Source: an uncultured Bacillota bacterium
Lineage (GTDB): Bacteria; Bacillota_I; Bacilli_A; RFN20; CAG-826
Reading direction: 5' to 3'
NCBI GenBank assembly: GCA_949289845.1
Contig: CASEPN010000002.1
Span: 248,001-312,000, forward strand
DNA: 64,000 nucleotides
The notes under the pieces were generated by a model. That model was not told where the DNA came from, did not search any database, and saw only the letters and a list, made by a program, of their open reading frames with translations. A program made the position numbers and the translations under genes. Within the stretch, counting starts at the first letter, position 1; each line of letters opens with the position of its first letter. Positions 10,043 to 17,679 of this stretch are shown piece by piece.

Positions 10043-10045
10043 ATG

Positions 10046-10076
10046 TTGCACACATCGTCTTTGTCAAGCGTATATT
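10046..10076 (+). promoter_or_regulatory. Candidate promoter of the cold-shock gene
   Basis: TTGCAC (10046-10051) and TATATT (10071-10076) are separated by 19 nt just after the ABC gene. This would leave a 5' UTR of about 40 nt before csp, common for cold-shock genes. Confidence 0.35.
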
Positions 10077-10122
10077 TTCCGTCGGGCCGACTCGATTGCA
10101 GCGGCTTGGAAAGGATGGTTCG

Positions 10123-10320
10123 ATGAAAGGCACCGTCAAGATGTTCAACCAGGAGAAGGGCTTCGGCTTCATCACTGGCGAGGACGGGAAGGATTACTTC
10201 TTCCACTACAGCGCGATCGCCATGGATTCCTACAAGACCGCTGAAAAGGGCGAGTCCGTGGAGTTCGAGGCGACCGAGGGCGCCCGCGGTCTCCGCGCGG
10301 AACACGTCCAGAAGCTCTAA
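10123..10320 (+). CDS. csp: Cold-shock domain protein (CspA family)
   Basis: 65-aa single-stranded nucleic acid chaperone. Both RNA-binding motifs are visible: KGFGFITG (RNP1, usual KGFGFI) and DYFFHYSAI (RNP2, usual VFVHFSAI). An in-frame codon exists further upstream, but the ATG at 10123 begins the canonical MKGTVKMFN start of the family and has AAGGA at 10110-10114. A rho-independent terminator follows at once, so the gene is probably monocistronic. Confidence 0.95.
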   Translation: MKGTVKMFNQEKGFGFITGEDGKDYFFHYSAIAMDSYKTAEKGESVEFEATEGARGLRAEHVQKL

Positions 10321-10338
10321 TCAGGGGTTTCTACGCGA

Positions 10339-10366
10339 AAGGCTCTCCGCAAGGGAGCCTTTTTCC
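10339..10366 (+). terminator. Rho-independent terminator after csp
   Basis: AAGGCTCTC (10339-10347) pairs with GGGAGCCTT (10354-10362) with one imperfect pair, followed by a T run. Confidence 0.8.
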
Positions 10367-10378
10367 TTCCCTCCCTTG

Positions 10379-10384
10379 TAGAAT
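10379..10384 (+). promoter_or_regulatory. -10 box six bases before ATG (leaderless start)
   Basis: TAGAAT followed by TGGGCC and the ATG at 10391, with no Shine-Dalgarno. The 20 nt 10374-10393 match 19525-19544, ahead of the DUF4417 gene, at 18 of 20 positions. Confidence 0.5.
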
Positions 10385-10390
10385 TGGGCC

Positions 10391-10969
10391 ATGTCGTTCG
10401 CGAGGAGCAAGGGAGGAGTGGTCGTTGCGTCCATCACCGTATGGATCCTGCAGGTCGTCCTGCCTGTTCTCTCGATTCTGATCGTCTTCGTGGCGACCCT
10501 TCCGAAGGACCCGCCGGTGGAGAGCACGCCTTCCTTCGTCCTCGGGACGTACCGTCTCGATGCGGAAGATGGGAGCGGCTACTATGGCTACCTGAAGCTG
10601 AAGGACTACGACCCGGCGGAGGCCGGGGAATCCTTCCGCGACTATGGTAGGGCCGAGGATAGCCAGGACGGCGGATTCATCAACGTGGAGATGGCCGTCT
10701 ACGACGAGGAGTATGTTCTCGAGGACATCCTCCTCCGCAGGGCGGGGTACCATTACGAGGCCGTGGGAACGGAGTTCCTTCGGATTACATACGACTTCTA
10801 CGTCCGGATCGGCTCGACATGGGGGAAGTCTGTGTTCTTAATCCTCGAGGGATCCGTGGAGAACCCGGACTTCCGTGTGAAGTTAAGCGGCACCCCGTTC
10901 CTCCAGGAAATCGTTGCGGACCCCGTCTATGTGGGAGGGCAGGGCCTCGATTTCGATGAAATCAATTAA
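10391..10969 (+). CDS. Membrane-anchored hypothetical protein
   Basis: 192 aa. One N-terminal membrane helix (about residues 9-38, rich in V, I and L) is followed by an extracytoplasmic domain starting FVLGTYRLDAEDG that looks all-beta, lipocalin-like or similar. I do not recognise a named family. A related but broken gene lies at 60869-61477 on the minus strand (same helix plus a GTY...ATLVL start of the outer domain). Its neighbour downstream is a two-helix peptide 15 nt away. Confidence 0.7.
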   Translation: MSFARSKGGVVVASITVWILQVVLPVLSILIVFVATLPKDPPVESTPSFVLGTYRLDAEDGSGYYGYLKLKDYDPAEAGESFRDYGRAEDSQDGGFINVEMAVYDEEYVLEDILLRRAGYHYEAVGTEFLRITYDFYVRIGSTWGKSVFLILEGSVENPDFRVKLSGTPFLQEIVADPVYVGGQGLDFDEIN

Positions 10970-10984
10970 TAAGGAGAGATAGCT

Positions 10985-11194
10985 ATGTCGGCAGAGCAGT
11001 ACAAGAAGGAACAGAACAAGGTCATCTGGGCGGTCGTCGGGGTGGCCATCGCCGAGGTCGTCCTCGGGATTCTCTTTTTCTTCCTCCAGATGTTCTTCTT
11101 CGGGATGATCAGCGCGGTCATCTGGGGAGGCGCGCATCCTGGCGGGACCCTCTACCCTCTCTTCCTATCTATCGCGGGCCTCGCTGGTCTATAA
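10985..11194 (+). CDS. Small two-helix membrane protein
   Basis: 69 aa. Short charged N-terminus (MSAEQYKKEQNK), then a helix at about 13-38 and a second hydrophobic stretch near 50-69. A good ribosome site AAGGAG lies at 10970-10975. Probably co-transcribed with the preceding membrane-anchored protein. No family recognised. Confidence 0.6.
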   Translation: MSAEQYKKEQNKVIWAVVGVAIAEVVLGILFFFLQMFFFGMISAVIWGGAHPGGTLYPLFLSIAGLAGL

Positions 11195-11195
11195 T
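11190..11195 (+). promoter_or_regulatory. -10-like TATAAT ahead of ychF
   Basis: A perfect TATAAT overlaps the stop of the small membrane protein, 29 nt before the ychF ATG. No good -35 at 17 nt. Confidence 0.4.
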
Positions 11196-11224
11196 CCGCT
11201 AGCCTTCTGGGGGAACCATCGGGA

Positions 11225-12340
11225 ATGTCACTGAAAGCCGGTATCGTCGGGCTCCCGAACGTCGGGAAGTCGACTCTTTTCAACGCGATCACCAACTCGC
11301 ATGCCCTTGCGGAGAACTATCCCTTCGCCACGATCAATCCGAACACAGGGGTCGTCCAGGTCCCCGACAAGAGGCTGGATGTCCTCAGCGCGATGTTCGA
11401 GCCCAAGAAGACCATCCCCGCGACCTTCGAGTTCTACGATATCGCCGGGCTCGTCAAAGGGGCCTCTAAGGGAGAGGGACTCGGGAACCAGTTCCTTGCC
11501 GCCATCCGGGAGTGCGACGCGATCGTCGAGGTGGTGCGCTGCTTCGAGTCGAGCGACGTCGTCCACGTGGAGAACTCCGTCGATCCTAGGCGGGACATCG
11601 AGATCATCGACCTCGAGCTCGCGATGGCGGACCTCGACTCCGTGAACAACCGCATCGGGAAGCAGGAGGTCAAGGCGAGGGTCGCTCACGACAAGGTCGC
11701 CTCCTACGAGATGCCGATCCTCCTCGCCCTCAAGTCCGTCCTGGAGCAGGGGCTCCCCGGCAGGCTTGCCGAAGGTCTCAGCGAGGAGCAGATGGCCTAC
11801 GCGAGGAAGAACTTTTTCCTCCTGACCCTGAAGCCGATCCTCTACGTCGCCAACGTCGCGGACACCGACTACATGGACCTTGGCTCCTGCGTCCATTACC
11901 AGACTGTCCTCTCGATCGCCAGGGAGAGGAAGTCCGACGTGATCCCGGTCTCCTGCGCGATCGAAAGCGAGATCGCCTCCCTTCCCCCTCAGGAAAGGAA
12001 GGAGTTCCTCGAGACGCTCGGGACGGAGGAATCGGGGCTTGACAAGCTCGTCAGGGCCTCCTACCACCTCCTTGACCTCGCGACCTTCTTCACGGTCGGG
12101 AAGGACGAGTGCAGGGCGTGGACCTTCCACGTAGGGATGAAGGCCCCCGAGTGCGCGGGCATCATCCATAGCGACTTCGAGAAAGGCTTCATCAAAGCAG
12201 AGGTGTACTCCTACGAGGACATCGTCAGGCTTGGGAGCGAGCTCGCCGTTCGCGAGGCGGGGAAGTTGCGCCAGGAAGGAAAGGAATACCGGATGGAGGA
12301 CGGTGATATCGTCTTCTTCCGGTTCAACGTCGCCAGATGA
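11225..12340 (+). CDS. ychF: Ribosome-binding ATPase YchF (Obg family)
   Basis: 371-aa universally conserved P-loop ATPase that binds the ribosome and is linked to stress responses. Walker A GLPNVGKS is at residues 9-16, switch region [12 protein letters not shown] follows, then [22 protein letters not shown]. The C-terminal TGS domain ([21 protein letters not shown], then [15 protein letters not shown]) is complete. Overlaps ispF by 4 nt. Confidence 0.97.
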   Translation: MSLKAGIVGLPNVGKSTLFNAITNSHALAENYPFATINPNTGVVQVPDKRLDVLSAMFEPKKTIPATFEFYDIAGLVKGASKGEGLGNQFLAAIRECDAIVEVVRCFESSDVVHVENSVDPRRDIEIIDLELAMADLDSVNNRIGKQEVKARVAHDKVASYEMPILLALKSVLEQGLPGRLAEGLSEEQMAYARKNFFLLTLKPILYVANVADTDYMDLGSCVHYQTVLSIARERKSDVIPVSCAIESEIASLPPQERKEFLETLGTEESGLDKLVRASYHLLDLATFFTVGKDECRAWTFHVGMKAPECAGIIHSDFEKGFIKAEVYSYEDIVRLGSELAVREAGKLRQEGKEYRMEDGDIVFFRFNVAR

Positions 12341-12810
12341 TGAGGATCGGCTACGGAGAGGACATCCACTCCCTTGTCCCTGGGGAAGGGCTGAAGGTAC
12401 TTGGGATCTCGATCCCGTTCCCGATGCGCCCCCTCGCCCATAGCGACGGGGACTTCGCCTTCCATGCGGTCGCGGACGCCATCCTGGGGGCCCTCGCCCT
12501 CGGGGACATCGGGAAGCTCTTCCCGGACAGCGATCCCAAGACGGAAGGGCTCGACTCGACGATCATCGTCAAGGCTGTCGCCCGGAAGATGATGGAGAAG
12601 GGGTTCCATATCGGAAACATCGACGTCCTTCTCGTCGCGGAAAAGCCGAAATTCTCGACTTACATAGAGGAAATGCGGGGAAATCTGGCGAAACTCCTTC
12701 ACTGCGACGTCGACTGCGTCTCCGTGAAGGCGATGAGCGAGGAAGGGCTTGGGCCCGTTGGGGAAGGAAAGGCCATGCGCGCCAGCTGCGTGGTTCTCTT
12801 GGAGGACTAG
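12337..12810 (+). CDS. ispF: 2-C-methyl-D-erythritol 2,4-cyclodiphosphate synthase IspF
   Basis: MEP isoprenoid pathway enzyme converting CDP-ME-2-phosphate to the cyclic diphosphate. Zinc ligands D9 and H11 (GYGEDIHSL) and H43 are visible; AHSDGD and ALGDIGKLFPDSDP are family motifs. Length 157 aa is typical. Start at ATG 12337 or the next ATG 12340; both overlap the ychF stop. Supplies isoprenoid precursors, including the DMAPP used by MiaA. Confidence 0.95.
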   Translation: MMRIGYGEDIHSLVPGEGLKVLGISIPFPMRPLAHSDGDFAFHAVADAILGALALGDIGKLFPDSDPKTEGLDSTIIVKAVARKMMEKGFHIGNIDVLLVAEKPKFSTYIEEMRGNLAKLLHCDVDCVSVKAMSEEGLGPVGEGKAMRASCVVLLED

Positions 12811-12811
12811 G

Positions 12812-14440
12812 ATGAGTAACGAAGAACTGATTCAAAACGCCCTCAGCAAGGCCGCGAGGGAACTTGGAAAGGAAATCGACCCGGCGTCGATCCACGTGGA
12901 GAGAAGCCGCGGGGAGGGCCACGGGGACTACGCGAGCAACTTCGCCCTGAAGTCCGCCCGCGAGTTCTCCATGAACCCGAGGGAGCTCGCCATGAAGGTC
13001 GCCGCCCTCGCCACCGGGGAAGGCATCGCCAAGATCGAGGTCGCAGGGCCCGGCTTCCTGAACTTCTTCCTGAGAAGCGAGTCCCTGGGCTCGATCCTCG
13101 ACGAGATCCTTCTCAAGGGTAGCCATTTCGGGGACGGGGAGAAGAACGGCGTCAAGGTTGACGTGGAGTACGTGTCGGCAAACCCGACAGGGGACCTCCA
13201 TCTCGGGCACACCAGGGGCGCCGCCCTCGGGGATGCGGTGAGCAACCTGTACCGGAAGGCCGGCTACGAGGTCACCCGCGAGTACTACGTGAACGACTGC
13301 GGCAACCAGGTCCGTCATCTCGGGCTTTCCCTCAGGGCCCGCTACCACGAGCTCTTCGGGGAGCCTCTCGTCCTAGGGGAGGACGACTACCACGGGAACG
13401 ACCTCGTCGCCATCGCCGAGGACATCCGGAAGGAATATGGCGACCGCTGGCTCAAGGACGACGAGGAAAGCGAGCGCTTTTTCGTCCGCTACGGGATTGA
13501 CCATGAGCTTGCAAAGATCAGGAAGGACCTTTCCGACTTCGGAGTGGAGTTCGACGTCTTCACCTACGAAAGCGACATCCGCCGGGCGGGGAAGGTCGAG
13601 GAAGCCCTCTCCTACCTTGAGGAGAAGGGCTACGTCTACGAGTCGGAGGGGGCGAAGTTCCTGAAGACCTCCTCCTTCCTCGACGACAAGGACCGTCCCG
13701 TGGTGAAGAAGGACGGGAACTACACTTACTTCCTTCCGGACATCGCCTACCACTACGACAAGCTGGACCGCGGGTTCGACCTGCTCGTCGACATGCTGGG
13801 CGCCGACCATCACGGCTATGTGCCCCGCATGAAGAGCGCCCTCATGATGCGCGGGGTGCCCGCGGAGAGGCTCGACTGCGAGATCTACCAGATCGTCCGC
13901 GTCTACAAGGACGGGGAGGAGGTCCGCATGAGCAAGAGGACCGGGAAGGCCATCACCCATCGCGACCTCGTGGAGATGGTGGGCAAGGACGCCGTCCGCT
14001 ACTTCTTCGCCGAGCGCGCCTCGGGGACCCACCTCGACTTCAACCTGAACCTCGCCTTGGAGAAGAGCAAGGAGAACCCCGTCTACTACGCCCAGTACGC
14101 CCACGCCCGCTGCTGCTCCCTCCGGAAGCTGGGGGAGGAGTTCGCCCTCAACGGGGACAGCTCGCTTCTTTCCCTTCCTGTGGAAGGGACCATCCTCAAG
14201 CAGCTCGCCCGTTTTCCGAGTATGATTCAGACAGCGGCCAAGGCCCGGGCGCCCTACAAGGTCGCCGGCTACTGCCAGGAGCTCGCGGCGGACATCCACG
14301 AGTACTACCAGGCCGTGCGCATCATCGACAGGGAGAATCCCGCCCTCACCGGGGCGAGGCTCCGGCTCATCGAGGGATGCCGCATCGTGATGAAGGAGGG
14401 CCTCGCCCTGCTCGGCGTCGGCGCTCCTGAAAGAATGTGA
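12812..14440 (+). CDS. argS: Arginyl-tRNA synthetase
   Basis: 542-aa class I aminoacyl-tRNA synthetase. The HIGH-type signature is HLGH at residues 130-133 (NPTGDLHLGHTRGAALGD) and the KMSKS-like loop is MSK at 373-375 (RMSKRTGKAIT). The N-terminal Arg-tRNA recognition domain and C-terminal DALR domain are present. The frame is open upstream into ispF, but ATG 12812, one base after the ispF stop with GGAGGA directly upstream, gives the expected N-terminus. Confidence 0.97.
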   Translation: MSNEELIQNALSKAARELGKEIDPASIHVERSRGEGHGDYASNFALKSAREFSMNPRELAMKVAALATGEGIAKIEVAGPGFLNFFLRSESLGSILDEILLKGSHFGDGEKNGVKVDVEYVSANPTGDLHLGHTRGAALGDAVSNLYRKAGYEVTREYYVNDCGNQVRHLGLSLRARYHELFGEPLVLGEDDYHGNDLVAIAEDIRKEYGDRWLKDDEESERFFVRYGIDHELAKIRKDLSDFGVEFDVFTYESDIRRAGKVEEALSYLEEKGYVYESEGAKFLKTSSFLDDKDRPVVKKDGNYTYFLPDIAYHYDKLDRGFDLLVDMLGADHHGYVPRMKSALMMRGVPAERLDCEIYQIVRVYKDGEEVRMSKRTGKAITHRDLVEMVGKDAVRYFFAERASGTHLDFNLNLALEKSKENPVYYAQYAHARCCSLRKLGEEFALNGDSSLLSLPVEGTILKQLARFPSMIQTAAKARAPYKVAGYCQELAADIHEYYQAVRIIDRENPALTGARLRLIEGCRIVMKEGLALLGVGAPERM

Positions 14441-14462
14441 AGAGAAGGAAGGAGAACCATCC

Positions 14463-14885
14463 ATGAAATTCGACAAGAGCATGATCGACGTCGCCGAGGA
14501 GGCGCTCAAGGAGGAAGGCTCCGCCCTCCTCTTCCACGAGCTCTTCCAGAAGGTCGCCGAGAGACTCGAGATGAGCGATCAGGACAAGGCGGAGAGGATC
14601 GGCCGCTTCTATAGCGACCTCACCATCGACGCCCGCTTCGTCGGTCTTCCCGACAACGTCTGGGACCTCCGCGTCCGCCACACCTTCGAGAAGTCGCGCC
14701 TCGACCTCAAGAACGCCTACAGCGACGAGCCTCTCTCCGAGTCCGAGATCGATCCGGACGACAAGAGGGACGAGGAGGAGTACGACGCGGCGATGCAGGG
14801 GAAGACCATCTCCCACGAAAGCGAGGACGGGACCGAGGAAAGCGAACGCCGTCCGGACGAGGACATCGCCTCGCTCGTCGGCTGA
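14463..14885 (+). CDS. rpoE: DNA-directed RNA polymerase delta subunit
   Basis: 140 aa. N-terminal HARE-HTH domain (about 1-80) with [10 protein letters not shown], followed by a short acidic tail ([17 protein letters not shown] and later [14 protein letters not shown]). Delta is found in Bacilli and relatives and promotes RNA polymerase recycling and initiation selectivity. The acidic tail is shorter than in Bacillus subtilis. A ribosome site AGGAGAA precedes ATG 14463; the gene follows argS by 22 nt. Confidence 0.9.
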   Translation: MKFDKSMIDVAEEALKEEGSALLFHELFQKVAERLEMSDQDKAERIGRFYSDLTIDARFVGLPDNVWDLRVRHTFEKSRLDLKNAYSDEPLSESEIDPDDKRDEEEYDAAMQGKTISHESEDGTEESERRPDEDIASLVG

Positions 14886-14888
14886 TTC

Positions 14889-14913
14889 TTGGAAGCGCTT
14901 CCTGTGGTATAAC
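14889..14913 (+). promoter_or_regulatory. CcpA/LacI-like palindrome and -10 box ahead of fba
   Basis: A perfect 12-nt palindrome GGAAGCGCTTCC (14891-14902) with flanking T and G bases resembles a catabolite-responsive element (central CG). It lies 5 nt upstream of a -10-like TATAAC (14908-14913), in the spacer or -35 region, where a bound LacI-family protein would affect initiation. A similar core occurs before the ABC operon at 41143-41154. Confidence 0.5.
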
Positions 14914-14943
14914 TACAGCGCCAAATTGAAGGAGATAGAAACA

Positions 14944-15801
14944 ATGGCTCTCGAGAACATGGTCGGGATGCTCGGCAAGGCCCAGGAAGGGCGCTACGCT
15001 GTCGGGCAGTTCAACATCAACAACGTCGAGTGGGTCGGGGCGATCCTCGACAAGGCGGAGGAACTCAAGACCCCCGTCATCCTCGGCGTCAGCGAAGGCG
15101 CGATGCGCTACATGGGCGGCTGGCACACGGTCGTCGGCATGGTGAAGGGCTACATCCAGGACAAGAACATCACCGTCCCGGTGGCCATCCACCTCGACCA
15201 CGGCTCGTCCTTCGAAAGCTGCAAGGCCGCGATCGACGCCGGCTTCACCAGCGTCATGATCGACGGGAGCCACTATCCCCTCGAGGAGAACATCGCGCTC
15301 GTCAAGAAGGTCGTCGAGTACGCCCATCCTCGCGGAGTCTCCGTCGAGGCGGAGCTCGGCAAGGTCGGGGGACAGGAGGACGACGTGGTCGCCGAGACCA
15401 TGTACGCCGACCCCGACGAGTGCGTCCGCATGGTGAAGGAGACGGGCATCGACTGCCTCGCCCCCGCCCTTGGCTCCGTCCACGGCCCCTACCACGGGGA
15501 GCCGAAACTCGGCTTCAAGGAGATGGAGGTCATCCACAACCTCGTGAAGCTGCCCCTGGTCCTCCATGGAGGCTCGGGCATCCCCAAGGAGCAAATCCAG
15601 CGCGCGATTTCCCTTGGCACCTGCAAAATCAACGTCAACACCGAGTGCCAGCAGTACTGGGCCAGGATCGTCCGCGAGGTGATCGCCAAGGACCAGAAGG
15701 TCTACGATCCCCGCAAGATCATCGGCCCCGGCAAGAAGGGCATCCAGGAGACGATGACCGAGCACTGCGAGTGGTTCGGCTGCATCGGCAAGGCCGACTA
15801 A
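14944..15801 (+). CDS. fba: Class II fructose-1,6-bisphosphate aldolase
   Basis: 285-aa zinc-dependent aldolase of glycolysis. The metal-binding [11 protein letters not shown] and EAELGKVGG motifs and the phosphate-binding [14 protein letters not shown] are present. I use ATG 14944 with AAGGAG at 14929-14934; an ATG at 14926 would include the ribosome site. It has its own upstream regulatory region and a terminator after the stop, so it is probably monocistronic. Confidence 0.96.
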   Translation: MALENMVGMLGKAQEGRYAVGQFNINNVEWVGAILDKAEELKTPVILGVSEGAMRYMGGWHTVVGMVKGYIQDKNITVPVAIHLDHGSSFESCKAAIDAGFTSVMIDGSHYPLEENIALVKKVVEYAHPRGVSVEAELGKVGGQEDDVVAETMYADPDECVRMVKETGIDCLAPALGSVHGPYHGEPKLGFKEMEVIHNLVKLPLVLHGGSGIPKEQIQRAISLGTCKINVNTECQQYWARIVREVIAKDQKVYDPRKIIGPGKKGIQETMTEHCEWFGCIGKAD

Positions 15802-15819
15802 GGAACGGACGCTTTGGGG

Positions 15820-15845
15820 AGGGACCTTCGGGTCCCTTTCCTTTC
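15820..15845 (+). terminator. Rho-independent terminator after fba
   Basis: AGGGACC (15820-15826), TTCG tetraloop, GGTCCCT (15831-15837), then a pyrimidine-rich T stretch. Confidence 0.85.
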
Positions 15846-15859
15846 CATGGAGGGAAGAG

Positions 15860-16651
15860 ATGGATCGGAAGAAGCTTCTTGAGGAGATGATGCTCGCCAT
15901 CCGCGGCGCGGAGAAAGGGATCCTCGAGGTGTACGGGACGGACTTCGCCGTCGAGACAAAGGAGGACGATAGCCCCGTCACCGCGGCTGACAAGGGCGCG
16001 GATTGCTACCTCAGGGAAAGGCTGGGGGCCTTGTACCCTGAGGCCGCCTTCCTCACCGAGGAGCATAAGGATGATCTTTCGCGTCTCTCGGCAAGTTCTC
16101 TTTTCATCATCGACCCCGTGGACGGGACGAGCGACTTCGTCTCGAGGACCGGGGAGTTCACGACCAATCTCGCCTACGCAGAAGGGAAGGAAGTGACGAT
16201 CGGCCTCATCAACTGGGTCGCCGGCCCCTATGTCTACTGGGCCATCAGGGGGGAAGGGGCCTGGCGGCGGGACAAGCTCACGGGAGAGGACGAAAGGATC
16301 CATGTCTCTTCGAGGAGAAAGGATCTGCGCGTCCTCGTGAGCAGGAGCCATCTCCAGGAAGAGGAGAAGGAAGCCCTCGAGAGGAACAAGGGCCTGATCG
16401 CCTCTGTTGAAGAGAAAGGCGCCGCCCTCAAGCTATGCATGATCGCTGAGGGGAGCGCCGACCTCACGTGGCGTTACTCCGCCGGGACCAAGGAATGGGA
16501 CACCGCCCCCGGGGAGCTTCTCGTCGAGGAGGCCGGAGGCGTCTTCCTGAAGCCGGACGGGACGCACTACCTCCATAATCGCAAGGACGTCCATAACCGC
16601 GAGGGGTATATCGCTGCGAATTCCCTTGAAGTCTTCCGAAATGTCCGCTGA
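15860..16651 (+). CDS. cysQ: Inositol-monophosphatase-family phosphatase, CysQ-like (3'(2'),5'-bisphosphate nucleotidase)
   Basis: 263 aa. The lithium-sensitive phosphatase metal motifs are visible: DDSPVTAADKGAD, EEH near 67-69, DPVDGTSDF at 85-93 and EWDTAPGELLVEEAGG near the C-terminus. The last motif and the DKGAD segment fit CysQ (dephosphorylates pAp) better than inositol monophosphatase, but substrate cannot be fixed from sequence. ATG 15860 is preceded by GGAGGGAAGAG. Confidence 0.8.
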   Translation: MDRKKLLEEMMLAIRGAEKGILEVYGTDFAVETKEDDSPVTAADKGADCYLRERLGALYPEAAFLTEEHKDDLSRLSASSLFIIDPVDGTSDFVSRTGEFTTNLAYAEGKEVTIGLINWVAGPYVYWAIRGEGAWRRDKLTGEDERIHVSSRRKDLRVLVSRSHLQEEEKEALERNKGLIASVEEKGAALKLCMIAEGSADLTWRYSAGTKEWDTAPGELLVEEAGGVFLKPDGTHYLHNRKDVHNREGYIAANSLEVFRNVR

Positions 16652-16653
16652 AT

Positions 16654-16683
16654 AGGGCGATATCCCTCTGGAAGGTCTATACT
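16654..16683 (+). promoter_or_regulatory. Shared motif and -10 box ahead of small membrane proteins
   Basis: AGGGCGATATCCCTC (16654-16668) recurs exactly at 32415-32429. TATACT (16678-16683) follows, about 26 nt before the next ATG. The motif is close to a palindrome around GATATC. Confidence 0.4.
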
Positions 16684-16709
16684 CGCCTCATAGAAAGGAG
16701 CTTATTGAT

Positions 16710-16943
16710 ATGCTCAAGTGGTGGAACAAGACCAGCCGCCTGGTCAAGCTCATCCTCCTCATCATCCCGGTCGTCAACTGGTGGGTGGTCCTCTTCGTCA
16801 GGTTCGCCGCCTTCCTCAACCATCCCAGCCCCCTGAGGCTCATCGTCCTCATCGCCTACCTCCTCCTCGGCTGGGCCTGGGGCTTCATCGACTTCGTGTG
16901 GGTGCTTCTCTTCAATCACCTCACCTTCGCCAAGACGATGTAA
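16710..16943 (+). CDS. Small two-helix membrane protein
   Basis: 77 aa, with helices at about 11-35 and 42-66 and several Trp residues (VNWWVVLF, GWAWGFIDFVW). AAAGGAGC lies at 16695-16702 upstream. Its architecture matches the next gene, 9 nt downstream (both have a polar N-terminus, two helices and Trp-rich joints). No named family. Confidence 0.6.
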   Translation: MLKWWNKTSRLVKLILLIIPVVNWWVVLFVRFAAFLNHPSPLRLIVLIAYLLLGWAWGFIDFVWVLLFNHLTFAKTM

Positions 16944-16952
16944 GAGAGCTTC

Positions 16953-17195
16953 GTGAAAGAGTTCATTTCTTCCGTTGACGCGCTCCCCGCCTGGGCGAAG
17001 CTCGTCCTCATGATCCCTTTCCTGGACATCTTTTGGTGGATCTACCGGATTATCCGTTCCATCGATAGCGGGAACGCGCTCTGCCTCGTGCTCGGCATCG
17101 TTCTCCTCATCGTAGGTATCCCCTTCTGGTGGCTGGTGGACATCGTCTACTTTCTTCTCAAGGGGAAGGTTCTCGTCTTCGAGGATCTCCTCTAG
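16953..17195 (+). CDS. Small two-helix membrane protein (paralogue-like)
   Basis: 80 aa from a GTG start at 16953. Helices about 15-35 and 44-70, with FLDIFWWIYRII and IPFWWLVDIVYF resembling the Trp-rich segments of the gene before it. Function unknown. A strong terminator follows. Confidence 0.55.
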   Translation: MKEFISSVDALPAWAKLVLMIPFLDIFWWIYRIIRSIDSGNALCLVLGIVLLIVGIPFWWLVDIVYFLLKGKVLVFEDLL

Positions 17196-17211
17196 CGCCT
17201 CGCCGAAAAAG

Positions 17212-17238
17212 GAGGCCGGGAGACCGGCCTCTTTTCTC
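17212..17238 (+). terminator. Terminator between convergent genes
   Basis: GAGGCCGG (17212-17219), GAGA loop, CCGGCCTC (17224-17231), then T-rich. The A run upstream (17206-17210) could make it bidirectional for the minus-strand nifU-like gene. Confidence 0.8.
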
Positions 17239-17275
17239 TTTATCCTTGCAGAATGCGGTTTCTTTTAAGGAAATC

Positions 17276-17581
17276 CTATTTGGATTCCTCTTGTCTTTTC
17301 TTTGCTTCTTCCTTGCGGGCGAGATATTGGTCCATGACGTCGGTCGGGACGTTCATCGACCCGTCGCAACGGATCACCCCCGGGACTTCCTCCATGAGGA
17401 TGATCTCCACGCCCGCGGAAATGTCCTCGTCCACGTAGGCGCAGCCTTCGCACGCCCCTACCATCCGGACGTAGACGACCCCGTCCTTGAAACCGACGTA
17501 CTCTATGTCGCCGCCTTCCCTCCGGAGGAAGGGGCGGATCTTGTCCAGGACCGCCTCTATCTTCTCCTCGATCGCTTCCAT
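17276..17581 (-). CDS. NifU C-terminal domain Fe-S scaffold protein
   Basis: 101 aa. The CxxC pair C44/C47 (GACEGCAYV) followed by AGVEIILMEEVPGV is the classic NifU-like [Fe-S] carrier domain. It may deliver clusters to proteins such as MiaB or NifJ. A GTG start 18 nt further upstream is possible, but ATG 17581 has GAGGGTG at proper spacing. Divergent from pepF; AT-rich TAATATA between them may hold both -10 boxes. Confidence 0.85.
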   Translation of the reverse strand: MEAIEEKIEAVLDKIRPFLRREGGDIEYVGFKDGVVYVRMVGACEGCAYVDEDISAGVEIILMEEVPGVIRCDGSMNVPTDVMDQYLARKEEAKKRQEESK

Positions 17582-17679
17582 CCCATCACCCTCGAGCACT
17601 ATTTCCCTGCGCGTGGCGTAATATAGCGCGGAACGGATGGCCGCGCATTCCTGACGGCATCCGGAAGCGAGGTAACGAT

